This document shows positions 62,233 through 64,000 of a stretch of 64,000 nt of DNA, piece by piece. The notes beneath the pieces are model-generated. The model was given only the letters and a program-made list of their open reading frames with translations, was not told the origin of the DNA and ran no database searches. The position numbers and the translations under genes are program-made. How positions within the stretch are numbered: the stretch's first letter is position 1; each line of letters starts with the position of its first letter. This DNA is from Flavihumibacter fluvii (lineage in GTDB: Bacteria > Bacteroidota > Bacteroidia > Chitinophagales > Chitinophagaceae), in contig NZ_CP092333.1 of the NCBI RefSeq assembly GCF_018595675.2, positions 4,736,001 to 4,800,000 on the forward strand, given 5' to 3'.

Positions 62233-63104
62233 TAATAAAGTTCATCCAGTTTCATTTTAAGGTATTTGATCACACTGCGGTGTGTGCTGAGCAAAGATAT
62301 CAGGATGCCTAAAACAATAATTCCGGCCCCTAACATTAATAGCCAGCTTGTATCTCGCATAGCCTTCAGTTCCGGCAGTTGTCTTTCAGCAAAAAATACC
62401 AGGGCAACGATCCCTGCAAGGGCAATCAATCCGGCTATTGCACCATTGATCACAGCACGTAAATCCATAGGTTTGGCAATAAATCCACGTGTTGCCCCCA
62501 CCATTTGCATGGTCTTGATAAGGAATCGGTTACTGAACATTGCCAGCTTTATCGTATTATCTATTAAAACGATCACTACAATACATAGTGTTATGGCAAT
62601 GATCAGGAGAATCAGGCTGATCTTCCTGACGTTTTCGTTCAGGTTATCAACCAGTGATCGCGGATACTGAACATCGTTGACTCCTATATTTTGTTCCAGG
62701 TCGGCCTTAATGGCCAGGAGTGAATCACTTTGGACGTACTGGTTCCTCAATTTAAATTCAATACTGGCTGGAAGTGGGTTGGCATCGAGAATGTTTTTCC
62801 AGTCATCATTGCCATCGGCAACGAATTTCTGTTTGGCTAATTCCTTGGTCACATATTCATATTCCTTAACATATGGCTTGTTGGCAATATATTGCACAAG
62901 GGTAACACTATCCTTTGGGGTAATGTTTTCCCTGAGATAGACCCGTACTTCCACGTTTTCTTTAAAGTATTGCCCCAGTTTATTGGCATTGATAACAATC
63001 CATCCAAGCAATCCTAAAATGAAGAGCACCAGCGAAACGCCCAGTATCGACATGAAATAGGAGGGTTGAGAACGTTTTGCGGATGATTTTCCGATTTGCG
63101 TCAT
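62232..63104 (-). CDS. ftsX: cell-division protein FtsX
   Basis: 290 aa. One N-terminal TM, a periplasmic domain (residues 45-165, VEVRVYLRENITPKDS ...), then three TM helices with the MQMVGATRGFIAKP motif near 195. It works with FtsE (not in the window) to activate peptidoglycan hydrolases. Followed by a foldback and the DUF3098 and uppP genes. Confidence 0.93.
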   Translation of the reverse strand: MTQIGKSSAKRSQPSYFMSILGVSLVLFILGLLGWIVINANKLGQYFKENVEVRVYLRENITPKDSVTLVQYIANKPYVKEYEYVTKELAKQKFVADGNDDWKNILDANPLPASIEFKLRNQYVQSDSLLAIKADLEQNIGVNDVQYPRSLVDNLNENVRKISLILLIIAITLCIVVIVLIDNTIKLAMFSNRFLIKTMQMVGATRGFIAKPMDLRAVINGAIAGLIALAGIVALVFFAERQLPELKAMRDTSWLLMLGAGIIVLGILISLLSTHRSVIKYLKMKLDELY

Positions 63105-63174
63105 GATTACGATTTTCAGTGGGTTAGTACTGTAACGATACGGACAAAAATAGCGGTTTTAGCGGTTCAGTTTG

Positions 63175-63182
63175 TATTTTTG
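63175..63182 (+). promoter_or_regulatory. -7 box TATTTTTG of leuS
   Basis: Perfect TAnnTTTG 118 bases before the leuS ATG, giving a leader of about 113 nt. Confidence 0.55.
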
Positions 63183-63196
63183 TCGCCCACTAAACG

Positions 63197-63259
63197 AAGG
63201 TTACCCTTAGTATTATTGCGGGTTTGCTTGAAAGTGGCCTTTTTTTAAGTCTACTTTCA
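63197..63259 (+). promoter_or_regulatory. possible attenuator in the leuS leader
   Basis: AAGGTTAC (63197) pairs with GTGGCCTT (63234), followed by T7, a terminator-like stem. TGAAAGT (63229) and ACTTTCA (63253) form a competing perfect 7-bp stem that overlaps the first. Confidence 0.4.
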
Positions 63260-63300
63260 CATTATCCTACATATTTGGCAGCACTTTAATATATTAATGA

Positions 63301-64000
63301 ATGGAGTATAGTTTCCGGCAGATCGAACAGAAATGGCAGGCGCACTGGAAGGCATCGAATGCCTATAAAGTATCTAATGAATCAGTGAAACCGAAGTGTT
63401 ATGTACTGGATATGTTTCCTTATCCCAGTGGGGCTGGATTACATGTGGGCCATCCACTGGGTTATATTGCAAGTGACATTTATAGCCGGTTTAAAAGGCT
63501 GAAGGGCTTTAATGTATTGCACCCAATGGGTTATGATGCATTTGGTCTTCCTGCAGAACAGTATGCTATTGAACATGGCGTGCACCCAGCAGTAAGCACT
63601 GAGCAAAATATTGCCAATTTCAGGAAGCAGCTTGATAATATTGGATTTTGCTTTGACTGGGACCGTGAAGTTCGCACATCAGATCCAGGCTATTATAAAT
63701 GGACCCAATGGATCTTCCTTCAATTGTTTAATTCCTTTTTTAACAGGCAAACTTCCAAAGCCACGCCGATTACAGAATTGATAACCAGCTTTGAAACAGA
63801 AGGCAATGCAAGGCATGATTGTCCGGCTGATGCCAGTCTTTCTTTTTCTGCTGACGATTGGAAAGCTTTTTCTTTTAAACGCCAACAGGAGATATTGATG
63901 GATTATCGTCTCGCCTTTTGCGGTATCGGTGAAGTAAACTGGTGTGAAGCACTTGGTACCGTGCTGGCAAATGATGAAGTGGTGAATGGCGTAAGTGAAC
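63301..64000 (+). CDS. leuS: leucyl-tRNA synthetase (5' part; cut by window end)
   Basis: 233 codons visible from ATG 63301 ([16 protein letters not shown]). Class I signature [16 protein letters not shown] contains the HIGH-like [22 protein letters not shown] and [27 protein letters not shown] (outline) are typical LeuRS. The KMSKS motif and editing domain lie beyond 64000. Between the Rossmann half and [23 protein letters not shown] there is a lineage-typical Ser/Thr-rich insertion. Confidence 0.97.
   Translation, partial: MEYSFRQIEQKWQAHWKASNAYKVSNESVKPKCYVLDMFPYPSGAGLHVGHPLGYIASDIYSRFKRLKGFNVLHPMGYDAFGLPAEQYAIEHGVHPAVSTEQNIANFRKQLDNIGFCFDWDREVRTSDPGYYKWTQWIFLQLFNSFFNRQTSKATPITELITSFETEGNARHDCPADASLSFSADDWKAFSFKRQQEILMDYRLAFCGIGEVNWCEALGTVLANDEVVNGVSE

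Noticed and set aside
63183-63300. T-box riboswitch in the leuS leader
   Set aside because: No specifier loop or T-box sequence is visible, and T-boxes are not expected in this phylum.

Overview
The window is a 64 kb chromosomal segment from a member of the Bacteroidota, most probably Chitinophagaceae or a close relative. The evidence is promoters of the TAnnTTTG type, carboxypeptidase-regulatory-like TonB-dependent receptors, type IX secretion (T9SS) C-terminal domains, a split transketolase, a Thermus-type long isocitrate dehydrogenase and lineage-typical gene orders (mreBCD-mrdA-rodA, ftsX-DUF3098-uppP, DUF47-pit). No rRNA, tRNA, CRISPR array, insertion sequence or prophage was seen. Two genes run off the edges: ftsH on the left and leuS on the right.

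Layout. 1-9.7 kb holds ftsH with a baeRF (archaeo-eukaryotic release-factor-like, hibernation-factor family) gene, icd, apaG, a POT peptide transporter, purD and kynA. 9.8-11.8 kb has an alpha/beta hydrolase and an MFS transporter. 12-18 kb is the cell-shape operon mreB-mreC-mreD-mrdA-rodA. 18-20.6 kb has an MBL hydrolase and an ECF sigma factor / repeat-bearing anti-sigma / periplasmic-sensor operon. 20.7-23.7 kb has an orphan transketolase half, galE and rfbA. 23.7-33.9 kb is a phosphate island: pit, its DUF47 partner, an OprO/P-like porin, a TonB receptor, a beta-helix lipoprotein, a candidate small RNA or small protein, phoR and phoB. 34-38 kb has a secreted protein with a caspase-like C-terminus and an ABC exporter. 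38.1-42.4 kb is an ATP synthase operon (atpBEFHA) that ends at a terminator without atpG. 42.7-49 kb has T9SS-type secreted proteins, a second TonB receptor, and a membrane-protein/winged-helix pair beside a decayed paralogue. 49.2-64 kb has an ABC transporter, pdxA/rsmA, a 2-hydroxyacid dehydrogenase, greA, a Pho-box-driven secreted protein, a HIT protein, ruvC, a flippase-like protein, a DUF3108 protein, an MBL hydrolase, an Atg22-like MFS, uppP, a DUF3098 protein, ftsX and leuS.

The most notable signal is a family of tandem 11-bp direct repeats (consensus roughly SNTAAYA-N4) upstream of TAnnTTTG boxes. They occur before the porin, the TonB receptor, a short leader with a strong terminator at 31.5 kb, phoB itself (minus strand) and a distant unknown gene at 55.3 kb. 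The repeat unit keeps almost the same distance from the -7 box at all these sites (16 + 11n bases, one site off by one). This is the geometry expected of a PhoB/PhoP-type response regulator. I read it as a Bacteroidota Pho box, and it extends the regulon to two elements that annotation would miss.

Other structural signals are a promoter plus complete terminator hairpin inside the greA leader, a possible attenuator before leuS, a symmetrical divergent promoter between pdxA and rsmA, small heptamer-built foldbacks in four intergenic spaces, and an exact 44-residue triplicated repeat in the anti-sigma protein.
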